DNA from: Streptomyces phytophilus
GTDB lineage: Bacteria > Actinomycetota > Actinomycetes > Streptomycetales > Streptomycetaceae
Assembly: GCF_013870535.1 (NCBI RefSeq)
Contig: NZ_JACBXC010000007.1
Span: 1-35,963 of the forward strand
Length of the DNA: 35,963 nucleotides
Direction of reading: 5' to 3'
In this document: positions 26,901 to 33,662 of the stretch, piece after piece
Layout: every line of letters starts with the position of its first letter
Position numbering within the stretch: the first letter of the stretch is position 1
Translations under genes and position numbers: made by a program
The notes under the pieces: model-generated
What the model saw: only the letters and a program-made list of their open reading frames with translations
What the model was told of the DNA's origin: nothing
Databases searched by the model: none

Positions 26901-29900
26901 TCGGGGCGGGGGTGCAGGAGTGCGGGGGCGTGTCCGGCCAGGTACTGCAGGCGCAGCCCGCGCATCTGCGCGACGAGCCGGCCGTCGTCGTCACGGATGT
27001 CGATGTCGGCGGCGAAGGAGTCCTCGCGGTCGGACGGCAGGAGCCGGGCGTGGCTGAACAGGGAGGCGGACGGCTGCCGGTGGAAGCGGACCTCGTCGAT
27101 GCCGCCCAGGACGAAGACGCCCTCCTCTCCGGGAGCGGTCGGCGGCCGGGCCGCGGCCATGGCATGGCCGCTCGCGTCCAGCAGCGCGGGGTGGAAGTGG
27201 TGCCGTATGAGATCGCCGGTGAGGGGCGCGGGGCAGACCAGGTGGGCGAGGACTTCGCCGTCCGTGCGCCACAGCTCGGTGATGCCTTGGAAGGTGCCGT
27301 TCCACTGGTTGCCGCGTTCGGCGTGCCACGGGTAGAACTCCGCGGCGCTCTGGTGCTGCGGCAGGCGGGTCCGGATGGTCTGGAGCGGTTCGGACGGCTC
27401 GGGTGCAGCGGTCGGCAGGGCGCGAGCGGTGCCTTCGGTGTGGAGGGTCCACTCGCCGCCCTCGTCGTCCCGGCTGTGGACACGGCAGTGCAGCGAGGTG
27501 TCCGGCCGGGAAGTGACGGTGACCTTGACCTCGGGCGCGGGGCCGTCCTCGTCGAGGAAGAGGGCGCGGTGGTAACGCACGTCCGAGACGGACAGGGTGC
27601 CGGTCTCCAGGACGGAACGGGCGGCTGCGGAGATGATCTCCAGGTGGGCTGTGCCCGGCAGGATGATCGTGTCCTGGATCCGGTGGTCCCGTAGATAGGC
27701 GTTGTCCGCGAGGGTCAGCGGCCCTTGCCACGTACGGGTGCCGCCGTCGGCGGGCAGCGGCCGGCCCAGCAGCGGGTGCGTGCGCTCCGCGGGGTCCTGC
27801 GAGGTCGGGACCGAGGCGGTCCCCGGGCGCGCGGGGGGCGCCGGGATGCTGCTGGGGCTGATCCAGTGGCGGGTGCGCTGCCAGGGGTAGGACGGGAGCG
27901 GCACGTAGCGCCCGCCCTCCGTCAGCGTACGGAAGTCGAGGTCGACGCCGGCCGCGTGCAGGGAAGCGGCGAAGGTGAGCAGGCTGGACCGCTCGTCGGT
28001 GTGGCGGCGCAGGCTGCCGACCGCGGTGGTGTCCGCGCCGGTGTGCAGGCGGCCGATCTCGCGGATGTTGGCCACCAGCAGCGGGTGGGGACTGACCTCG
28101 ATGAACACGGTGTCACCGCGGCTGAGCCGGCTGCTGACGGCGCCGGCGAAGTCGACGGGCCGGCGGATGTTGCGCACCCAGTAGTCCGCGTCCATGCCCG
28201 AGCCGTCGATCACCTCGTTCAGCAGGGTCGAGTGCAGCGGGATGCTGCCGGCTCGCGGGGCGAGGTGGTCCAGTTCGGCGAGGAGGTCCTCGCGCAGCGC
28301 GTCCATCTGCGGGCAGTGCGAGGCGAAGTCGACGTTGACTCGCCGGTTGTCGACGCCGCGTGCGTCGAGGGCGTCGAGTACGCGGGTCAGCGCGTCGACG
28401 TCGCCGGACAGCAGCGTGGACGTGGGGCTGTTGATGGCGGCCACGGCGACCTTGTCCTCGACTCCGGCCAGCGCTGCCGCGGCCTCGTCGGCGGGCAGCG
28501 CCACCCAGGCCATGGTGCCGCGGCCCGAGAGGCGCTTGGCGAGGCGGCTGCGGCGGCAGATGACGGCGGCCGCGTCCTGCAGCGAGAGCGCGCCGGAGAT
28601 GTACGCCGCCGCCGACTCGCCCATGCTGTGGCCGATGACCACATCCGGCTCCACGCCCCAGGACCGCCACAGCTCGGCCAGGGCGATCTCCATGGCCCAC
28701 AAGGTGGGCTGGATGACGTCGAGTTCCTTGAGGCGCTCCTCGTCCGCGGCGCGCAGCAGCTCGATGACCGACCAGCCGGTCTCGGTCTTGACGGCGTCGT
28801 CGCACGCTCCCATCGCCTGGGCGAAGACCGGCTCGGTGTCGAGGAGCTCGCGGCCCATCCCGGGCCACTGCGAGCCCTGTCCGGGGAAGACGAACGCGAC
28901 GCTGGGGCGGGCGTCGGGGTCGGTGTAGTCGCTGCTGGCCAGGCCGGGTTCGTCCTCGCCTGCGGCGAACCCGCGCAGGGCGGCGGCCGCCTCGCTGTGG
29001 CTGTCGGCCGGGAACGCGAGCCGGGCGTCATGGGTCGTACGGCGCAGGGCCGCCGAGTGGCAGATGTCGCGCAGGGAGTGACGTGTGCCGTCACCGTCGA
29101 GGTAGGCGGCCATGCGGTGTGCGCCTTCCGCCAGGGCCTCGGGGCTGAGCGCGGACAGCACCAGCAGTTCGCTGCGCTCCCCCGGCTGCTGCCCGTCCGG
29201 CTCGGGCGCGGGCGGCTGGGGGGCGGCTTCGAGGACCAGGTGGGCGTTGGTGCCGGAGAAGCCGAAGCTGCTGACCCCGGCGACGGCCGGGCGGCCCCTG
29301 TCGGGCAGCGGCGTCGCGTCGGTGGGGACGGTCAGCGGCAGGTTCTCCCAGTCGACGGCCGGGTTGGGGTTCTTCAGGTGCAGGCTGGGCGGGACGGTCC
29401 GGTGCTCCAGGCACAGCACGGCCTTGATGAGCCCGGCGATGCCGGCGGCCGCCTCGGCGTGACCGATGTTGGTCTTCACCGAGCCGACCAGGGGGCGCCG
29501 GTCCCGGGCGCGTTCGCCGACGACGGATGCCAGGGCTTCCAGCTCGACCGGGTCGCCGACGCTCGTCCCCGTGCCATGCGCCTCGATGTAGTCCACGTCG
29601 GCGGGGTCGACGCCGGCATTGGCGTACGCGCGGCGCAGTACGCCGAGCTGGCCCTCGACGGCCGGGGTGACCAGATAGCCGCTGGACCGGCCGTCGTTGC
29701 CGACGGCGGAGCCGCGGATGACGGCGCGGATGCGGTCGCCGTCGGCCTGGGCGGCGTACAGCGGCTTGAGGATGACCGCGCCGACGCCGTCGCTGCGGAC
29801 GAACCCGTCGCCGGAGGCGTCGGCGAACTTGCAGCGGCCGTCGGCGGCGAGCATGCCGGCTCCGGAGTACACGACGCCTTCCTCCGGCAGCAGCACCACG

Positions 29901-30538
29901 TTGACGCCGCCGGCGATGGCCACCGGGCACTCGCCCAGCCGCAGGGCCTGAACGGCGTTGTGGACGGCGACGAGCGCGGAGGAGCAGGCGGTGTCGACGG
30001 TGAAGCTGGGGCCGCGCAGGTCGAACGCGTACGACAGCCGGCCCGAGGTGATGGCGCGGGAGGCCGCGCCGGTCATGGCGTACAGGTCGAGCTCGTCGCG
30101 CCTGTCGTACTGCAGGTGCCAGTAGTCGCCGCCGAGTTGGCCGACGAACACTCCCGTGTCCGTGCCGCCGAGGGCGGCGAGGGACTGCCCGGCGTCTTCG
30201 AGGGCCTCGTACGCGACCTCCAGCAGCAGCCGCTGCTGCGGGTCCATCCGGTCGGCCTCGCGGGGGGAGATGCCGAAGAACTCGGCGTCGAACGCGTCGA
30301 TGTCGCGCAGCAGCCCGCCCCACCGGCTGACGGTACGGCCGCGGGTACGGGGCTCGGGGTCGTAGACGGCGTCGACGTCGTAGCGCTCGGGCGGGATCTC
30401 CGTGATGGCGTCACGGCCCTGGAGCAGCATGTCCCAGAGCTGTTCTGGACTGGTGGCGTCGGCGAACCGCCCGGCCATACCGACGATGGCGATCGGTTCG
30501 CCGGCGGCCTCGGCCGCACGGCTCAGATCGTGGTGCAT
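23939..30538 (-). CDS. iterative type I polyketide synthase, methylmalonyl-specific, KS-AT-DH-psiKR-ER-KR-ACP
   Basis: 2199 residues, a single highly reducing module in the style of mycocerosic acid synthase. KS 13-440: Cys185 (DTACSS), His321 (EAHGTGT), His360 (NIGHAE). AT 547-870: Ser638 (GHSMGE) and FASH at 738-741, close to the YASH marker for methylmalonyl-CoA. DH 920-1200: His952 and Asp1121. A catalytically empty structural KR region spans about 1240-1460. ER about 1485-1790 has HSATGGTGRAA (1613-1623). KR about 1800-2060: TGGAGGIG, Ser1960, Tyr1973, Asn1977. ACP about 2120-2195: Ser2152 (GMDSL). No thioesterase or methyltransferase. ATG 30538 has AAGGA upstream. One module used repeatedly would give a methyl-branched, partly reduced acyl chain. 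Confidence 0.95.
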   Translation of the reverse strand: MHHDLSRAAEAAGEPIAIVGMAGRFADATSPEQLWDMLLQGRDAITEIPPERYDVDAVYDPEPRTRGRTVSRWGGLLRDIDAFDAEFFGISPREADRMDPQQRLLLEVAYEALEDAGQSLAALGGTDTGVFVGQLGGDYWHLQYDRRDELDLYAMTGAASRAITSGRLSYAFDLRGPSFTVDTACSSALVAVHNAVQALRLGECPVAIAGGVNVVLLPEEGVVYSGAGMLAADGRCKFADASGDGFVRSDGVGAVILKPLYAAQADGDRIRAVIRGSAVGNDGRSSGYLVTPAVEGQLGVLRRAYANAGVDPADVDYIEAHGTGTSVGDPVELEALASVVGERARDRRPLVGSVKTNIGHAEAAAGIAGLIKAVLCLEHRTVPPSLHLKNPNPAVDWENLPLTVPTDATPLPDRGRPAVAGVSSFGFSGTNAHLVLEAAPQPPAPEPDGQQPGERSELLVLSALSPEALAEGAHRMAAYLDGDGTRHSLRDICHSAALRRTTHDARLAFPADSHSEAAAALRGFAAGEDEPGLASSDYTDPDARPSVAFVFPGQGSQWPGMGRELLDTEPVFAQAMGACDDAVKTETGWSVIELLRAADEERLKELDVIQPTLWAMEIALAELWRSWGVEPDVVIGHSMGESAAAYISGALSLQDAAAVICRRSRLAKRLSGRGTMAWVALPADEAAAALAGVEDKVAVAAINSPTSTLLSGDVDALTRVLDALDARGVDNRRVNVDFASHCPQMDALREDLLAELDHLAPRAGSIPLHSTLLNEVIDGSGMDADYWVRNIRRPVDFAGAVSSRLSRGDTVFIEVSPHPLLVANIREIGRLHTGADTTAVGSLRRHTDERSSLLTFAASLHAAGVDLDFRTLTEGGRYVPLPSYPWQRTRHWISPSSIPAPPARPGTASVPTSQDPAERTHPLLGRPLPADGGTRTWQGPLTLADNAYLRDHRIQDTIILPGTAHLEIISAAARSVLETGTLSVSDVRYHRALFLDEDGPAPEVKVTVTSRPDTSLHCRVHSRDDEGGEWTLHTEGTARALPTAAPEPSEPLQTIRTRLPQHQSAAEFYPWHAERGNQWNGTFQGITELWRTDGEVLAHLVCPAPLTGDLIRHHFHPALLDASGHAMAAARPPTAPGEEGVFVLGGIDEVRFHRQPSASLFSHARLLPSDREDSFAADIDIRDDDGRLVAQMRGLRLQYLAGHAPALLHPRPEDTVTATDTTEPSSPPPADSDHGDWLHTLTWEPAPVPAGRGAGTDPNGFWLVLTDSGSAGRSLVRELTGRGRRVVAVTAGAGAFAGGGDRYRVDPSNEDHYREILGDVARDGTCRGILHLWSLDARAGLDATPAEVGRAQLLAAHSVLHLTRALERHPLGHPPLWVITQLAQATAVGEAVRHPFQAVSWGLVRTLAGEAPALTPRLVDLDRSAASVPALADLLLHPDGEDQVALRDGRRFAARLVPADLPATGSGVPRALSLPAPGVIDDLRLTERMPRALGADEVRIRVSHAGVNYRDVLLSLGMYPGQDDRPPVMGWECAGTVTETGDTVTDVAVGDEVIAFAEGALASEVVTRACLTAPQPARLTAAEAATLPAAYLTAYHSLVDLAGLERGQKVLIHSATGGTGRAAMNIARWKGAHIYATAGSDAKREMLTKLGVEQVADSRSLTFADTFKAAAGGTGFDAVYNTLPGEAVAANLSLMAPYGHYLELSKRDILDNNPLPLGAFARNLSFHAVDVVHMIQHAPQRAGRVLRAAADLVGRGALEPLPHTVYPAGQAADAFRLMAQSRHTGKIVLSFDEAASGPVTAPRGRPVAVHADGTYLVTGGAGGIGGRLALWLADQGAGHLLLTGRRPLPESGTPLAEDNPQAASVALMDELRKRGVNVTYEAVDVADAPAMQALLTARRRTGLPPVRGVFHAAGVIDYTPLSEMSGTELDRVLAAKVSGAWNLHRLLRGEPVEAFVLFSSGSALLSSPMLGGYAAGNAFLDALAHHRQAERLPATVVNWGFWESVGMVHRQEEQEQRTLLPQGMSSFSPDEGLALLGRILAEGLVHTAVLPADWPAWARAYPAAAEAPLLTHLLPDARPAERAAVQVPDEQAAQPSLAPAAEPRPATAVPPAAAAPDTEALDFLKQEVATVMGLRPERVNVNRPLNKLGMDSLMAVELRNRIERRYQVKLPMVKLLKDGTITTVAQALADELDSANALA

Positions 30539-30824
30539 GGATGTCCTTCCGGGAAGGGCGAAGCCGTTCACTGTGAAGCAGCACGGAAGGAACCGCGGTC
30601 TGTGCGCGGCAGGCCGGCAGCGGGACCGGCTCGGTGGCGGGCGCACACACCGAGAGCAGGCAGGAGTAGGAAAGGTCGGGGAAGATCCGGTCCCGTCATC
30701 TGAACGGCCGCGTGCGTGGCGAACGCATCTGACCGTTCACGGGCCGGTGGGCCGTCGGCACGACCGCTGCTCCCCCGTGAGCCCCGGCATCGGACACATG
30801 CCCGCGCCGTCTACTCCCGCTGTT

Positions 30825-30838
30825 TCGACATGTATCGA
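30825..30838. promoter_or_regulatory. TCGA-N6-TCGA motif upstream of the PKS
   Basis: TCGA (30825-30828), CATGTA, TCGA (30835-30838). On the minus strand the right part reads TGTCGAAACAG, close to CGTCGATACAG in the arsI leader. It lies 287 bp upstream of the PKS start. Candidate shared operator. Confidence 0.4.
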
Positions 30839-30889
30839 GATTGGCCCGTCGCGGGGCACTCACGCAACGCGACGAAGAGTGACGCTCGT

Positions 30890-30922
30890 CACATCTGGCA
30901 TCGGCCAGATGTGCGGTTGACA
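30890..30922. promoter_or_regulatory. 9-bp inverted repeat next to a TTGACA box
   Basis: CACATCTGG (30890-30898) and CCAGATGTG (30905-30913) form a perfect inverted repeat with a 6-nt spacer, 3 nt before TTGACA (30917-30922), a consensus -35 hexamer for rightward transcription. No good -10 box is seen at the expected distance. Reads as a dimeric-regulator site. Confidence 0.5.
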
Positions 30923-31037
30923 TTCATCGAACCAACGGCAATCCTGGAAGCCTGATTCGTTATTTATCTATATAGGCGGTCGTGATGAGCCCGCTCCCGC
31001 GCCGCGATCAGGGCTGCCGCGACAGGAGCTGAAACCG

Positions 31038-31244
31038 ATGAGCGACCCCGCCGCGGACACCGGCGCCTCCGAGCCGGCCAGTGCCTGCTGCGCCGCGATG
31101 GCGGAACTCCAGCGCCGGGCCCGGCCGCGCACCGAGCAGGACGCACAAGCCCGGACCGGCGTGCCCGCCGGCACCACGCCGCCCGAGACCGAGCCCGCCC
31201 GATCCGCGCCCCAGCCCTTCGTAACGCGCCCTAGCCCTTCGTGA
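31038..31244 (+). CDS. small CC-motif protein, possibly the detached N-terminus of the monooxygenase
   Basis: 68 residues from ATG 31038 with AGGAG (31024-31028) 9 nt upstream. Contains an adjacent cysteine pair, Cys17-Cys18 (ASACCAAMAEL), a short basic helix (LQRRARPRTEQDAQ) and a Pro/Thr-rich end. No known domain. The vicinal cysteines could bind trivalent arsenic, as the CC pairs in the neighbouring ArsR proteins do. The stop (31242-31244) is followed by the monooxygenase start at 31259. A 20-bp tandem duplication spans the end of this frame; without it the frame runs straight into the monooxygenase, so it may be a broken-off N-terminal extension. Confidence 0.55.
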   Translation: MSDPAADTGASEPASACCAAMAELQRRARPRTEQDAQARTGVPAGTTPPETEPARSAPQPFVTRPSPS

Positions 31245-31245
31245 G
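31206..31245 (+). repeat. 20-bp tandem duplication at the start of the monooxygenase gene
   Basis: GCGCCCCAGCCCTTCGT (31206-31222) recurs at 31226-31242 with one change (C to T), a period of 20 bp. Twenty is not a multiple of three, so the duplication shifts the reading frame between the small CC protein and the monooxygenase. Confidence 0.85.
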
Positions 31246-31258
31246 AGGACACCGCATC

Positions 31259-32740
31259 GTGGTTGACCACCACCCGGACCACCTTCCCGTCGCCGTGATC
31301 GGAGCCGGCCCCGTCGGCCTCGCCGCAGCGGCACACCTGGCGGAACGCGGCGTTCCCTTCGTCGTCGTGGAAGCCGGCGACGCCCCGGCGGCGGCGGTGC
31401 GCGCCTGGTCCCACATCCAGCTCTTCAGCCCCTGGGAGTTCAACGCCGACCCGGCCGCCCGCCGCCTGCTCACGGCCGCCGGCTGGGAGCAGCCCGACGC
31501 CTCGGCCCTGCCCACCGGGGGCGACCTCGTCAAGCAGTACCTCCAGCCGCTGGCCGAGCTGCCCGCGCTGGCCCCCCACATCCGCTACGGCGCCGCCGTC
31601 ACCGCGCTCAGCCGCCACGGCATCGACCGGGTACGTACCACCGGCCGTGAGACGACTGCGTTCGTACTGCGCCTGGCCGACGGCGAGGAACTGCTCGCCC
31701 GTGCCGTCATCGACGCCTCCGGCACCTGGTGCCGGCCCAACCACGTCGGCGCCAACGGCCTGCCCGCCCACGGAGAGCCGGACGCCGCCGCCTGGATCAG
31801 CCACGGCCTGCCCGACGTCCTCGGTACGGACCGCGCCCAGCACGCCGGCCGCCACACGGTCGTCGTCGGCGCCGGCCACTCGGCCGCCAACACCCTCCTC
31901 GCCCTCGCCGAACTCGCCGACGCCGAGCCCGGCACCACGATCACCTGGGCCATCCGCGCCGCCGACCCGGCCGCCTCCTTCGGCGGCGGCAGCGACGACG
32001 AACTGCCCGCCCGGGGCGCCCTCGGCTCCGGCCTGAAGATGCTCGTGGACACCGGCCGCGTCACGCTCGCCCCCGGCTTCCGCACCCACGCCATCCGCCG
32101 CCTGGGCGACGACCCGGCGCAGGACCAGGTCGAACTCGTCTCCCGCGACGCGGACGGCAACGAGCAGACCGTCACCGCCGACCGCGTCGTCGCGGCGACC
32201 GGATTCCGCCCCGACCACGGCATCACCGACGAACTGCGCCTGGACCTGGACCCGATCATGTCCGCACCCCGTGCGCTGGCACCCCTGATCGACCCCAACC
32301 AGCACTCCTGCGGCACCGTCACCCCGCACGGCTACCGCGAACTGGCCCACCCCGAACCGGGCTACTACGCCGTCGGCATGAAGAGCTACGGCCGCGCCCC
32401 CACGTTCCTCATGCTCACCGGCTACGAGCAGGTCCGCTCCATCGCCGCGGCGCTCGCCGGCGACCTGGAAGCCGCCCGGTCGGTCGAACTCCAGCTGCCC
32501 GAGACCGGCGTCTGCTCCGTGACCGCCGGCGGCGAGGCCCTCGCGCTGCGCCTGGGCCTGACCAAGGACCAGCACGAGCAACTCCTCCAGGTCACCGCCA
32601 AGCACCTGGGCTCCTCTGCCAGCGCCTCGGATGCGGTACTCACCGCGGCCACGGAACTCGGCGTCGACCACACCACGGCACTTCAACTGGCCGCGTACGC
32701 CGCCGACATGTTCGACGCCCCCGACGCACCGGGCTGCTGA
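31259..32740 (+). CDS. FAD-dependent monooxygenase of the ars-locus (ArsO-like) type
   Basis: 493 residues. FAD-binding fold at the N-terminus (VAVIGAGPVGLAAA, 11-24), second Rossmann fold for NADPH (HTVVVGAGHSAANTL, about 200) and the ATGFRPD motif common to flavin monooxygenases. A helical extra domain of about 100 residues closes the protein, ending in GC. Flavoproteins of this kind sit beside arsR in many actinobacterial ars loci (arsO), where their reaction is not settled; oxidation of a trivalent arsenical is plausible. GTG 31259 is preferred because AGAGGA (31244-31249) lies 9 nt upstream; GTG 31241 in the same frame is possible. The true gene may once have begun at 31038. Confidence 0.85.
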   Translation: MVDHHPDHLPVAVIGAGPVGLAAAAHLAERGVPFVVVEAGDAPAAAVRAWSHIQLFSPWEFNADPAARRLLTAAGWEQPDASALPTGGDLVKQYLQPLAELPALAPHIRYGAAVTALSRHGIDRVRTTGRETTAFVLRLADGEELLARAVIDASGTWCRPNHVGANGLPAHGEPDAAAWISHGLPDVLGTDRAQHAGRHTVVVGAGHSAANTLLALAELADAEPGTTITWAIRAADPAASFGGGSDDELPARGALGSGLKMLVDTGRVTLAPGFRTHAIRRLGDDPAQDQVELVSRDADGNEQTVTADRVVAATGFRPDHGITDELRLDLDPIMSAPRALAPLIDPNQHSCGTVTPHGYRELAHPEPGYYAVGMKSYGRAPTFLMLTGYEQVRSIAAALAGDLEAARSVELQLPETGVCSVTAGGEALALRLGLTKDQHEQLLQVTAKHLGSSASASDAVLTAATELGVDHTTALQLAAYAADMFDAPDAPGC

Positions 32741-32747
32741 CCGACGA

Positions 32748-32788
32748 CGGCGCGGCTGTTCCGCGCACCGCACCGAACAGCCGCGCCG
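32748..32788. terminator. bidirectional hairpin between monooxygenase and SDR
   Basis: A perfect 14-bp stem, CGGCGCGGCTGTTC (32748-32761) with its complement at 32775-32788, around a 13-nt loop. It lies 7 nt after the monooxygenase stop and 14 nt beyond the end of the converging SDR gene. Confidence 0.85.
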
Positions 32789-32802
32789 AGGCACGACCGG
32801 CT

Positions 32803-33579
32803 CTAGGGGACGCGATGCACCTTGTGCTGGGCCGCCTGCGCCCGGGGGCGTACGACCATGAGGTCGACGTTCACGTGCGAGGGCCGGCTCACCGCCCACG
32901 CCACCGCGTCCGCCACGTCCTCGGCCACGAGCGGGCCCGGGACTCCCGCGTAGACCGCGTCGGCCCTGCTCGTATCCCCGCGGTAGCGGTTGAGCGAGAA
33001 CTCCTCGGTCTGCACCATGCCGGGCGCGATCTCGATCACCCGCAACGGCTGCCCGCACGATTCGAGCCGCAACGTCTCCGCGAGCACGTGCGCCCCGTGT
33101 TTGGCGGCGCTGTAGCCGCCACCGCCCTCGTAGCAGGTGAAGGAGGCCGTCGAGGTCAGCACCACCACCGTGCCGTCACCGCTCGCCAGCAACTTCGGCA
33201 GCAGCGCCTGCGTCACCTTGAGCGCACCCAGCACGTTGACCTCGTACATGCGCCCCCAGTCACCGGGATCCGCATCCGCCACCTCCTCCACCCCGTAGGC
33301 ACCGCCGGCGACGTTCACCAGCACATCGCAGACCTCGACCTGCTCGGCGAACGCGGCGACGGCCTCCCCGTCCGTCACATCCAGCGGATACGCCCGCACC
33401 GCGCCGCCCTCGGCCCGGATCTCCCCGGCAACCGCCTCCAGGCGGTCGGCCCGCCGCGCGGCAAGGACCACGGCGAACCCTGCGCGCGCCAACTCACGCG
33501 CGGTGGCCGCACCGATGCCGCTGCTCCCTCCGGTGACCACCGCGGTACGCGACTGCCGGGCGTGGTCGGGTGATGCCAT
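32803..33579 (-). CDS. short-chain dehydrogenase/reductase
   Basis: 258 residues, classical SDR. Nucleotide-binding TGGSSGIG (16-23), with RR at 42-43 after the second strand, favouring NADP(H). NVAGG (89-93) and Asn115 follow. The catalytic set is Ser143 (LTSTAS), Tyr156 and Lys160 (YSAAK). C-terminal NVDLMVVRPRAQ is typical of YdfG-like NADP enzymes acting on small hydroxy acids or aldehydes. Divergent from an arsR, with an inverted repeat in the spacer. In the proposed pathway it could reduce arsonoacetaldehyde to the hydroxyethyl arsonate, but nothing in the sequence fixes the substrate, and a general stress role is possible. Confidence 0.9.
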   Translation of the reverse strand: MASPDHARQSRTAVVTGGSSGIGAATARELARAGFAVVLAARRADRLEAVAGEIRAEGGAVRAYPLDVTDGEAVAAFAEQVEVCDVLVNVAGGAYGVEEVADADPGDWGRMYEVNVLGALKVTQALLPKLLASGDGTVVVLTSTASFTCYEGGGGYSAAKHGAHVLAETLRLESCGQPLRVIEIAPGMVQTEEFSLNRYRGDTSRADAVYAGVPGPLVAEDVADAVAWAVSRPSHVNVDLMVVRPRAQAAQHKVHRVP

Positions 33580-33600
33580 GAGTGCTGCCCCCAGGTCTTG

Positions 33601-33618
33601 ATTAGACGGTTGTCTAAT
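33601..33618. promoter_or_regulatory. inverted repeat in the SDR/arsR spacer
   Basis: ATTAGAC (33601-33607) and GTCTAAT (33612-33618), perfect 7-bp arms with spacer GGTT, 22 bp upstream of the SDR start. The form suits a TetR- or similar dimeric repressor, but no such gene is in the window; the neighbouring ArsR is another possibility. Confidence 0.5.
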
Positions 33619-33648
33619 AATATGACCTTGGCATCGGGGAAAACTAGT

Positions 33649-33661
33649 GACAACATAGACG
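33649..33661 (+). promoter_or_regulatory. ArsR-box variant abutting arsR
   Basis: GACAACATAGACG ends 1 nt before the ATG at 33663. It matches the GTCAACATAGAGG element of the 7.3 kb arsR at 11 of 13 positions and at the same distance from the start codon. Probably a shared operator or leaderless promoter element. Confidence 0.5.
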
Positions 33662-33662
33662 T

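Larger units (their letters stand above)
30539..31037. other. 500-bp divergent regulatory region between the PKS and the monooxygenase genes
   Basis: No convincing gene on either strand. It becomes AT-richer toward 30960-30976 (TTATTTATCTATATAGG), perhaps the -10 region of the rightward transcript. It holds the TCGA-N6-TCGA motif (30825-30838) and a perfect 9-bp inverted repeat (30890-30913) followed by TTGACA (30917-30922). These are the likely control sites of the PKS operon and of the small protein-monooxygenase pair. Confidence 0.55.

Noticed and set aside
23639-30703. Very long open frames on the plus strand (23639-27694 and 27725-30703) opposite the PKS
   Set aside because: They are antisense shadows of GC-rich codons. 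The minus strand carries a complete PKS with all domains; the plus frames have low-complexity Arg/Gly/Val/Asp sequence and no domains.
30968-33058. 696-codon minus-strand frame opposite the monooxygenase
   Set aside because: Gly/Arg/Val-rich shadow with no ribosome binding site or domain; the plus strand has the FAD and NADPH motifs.
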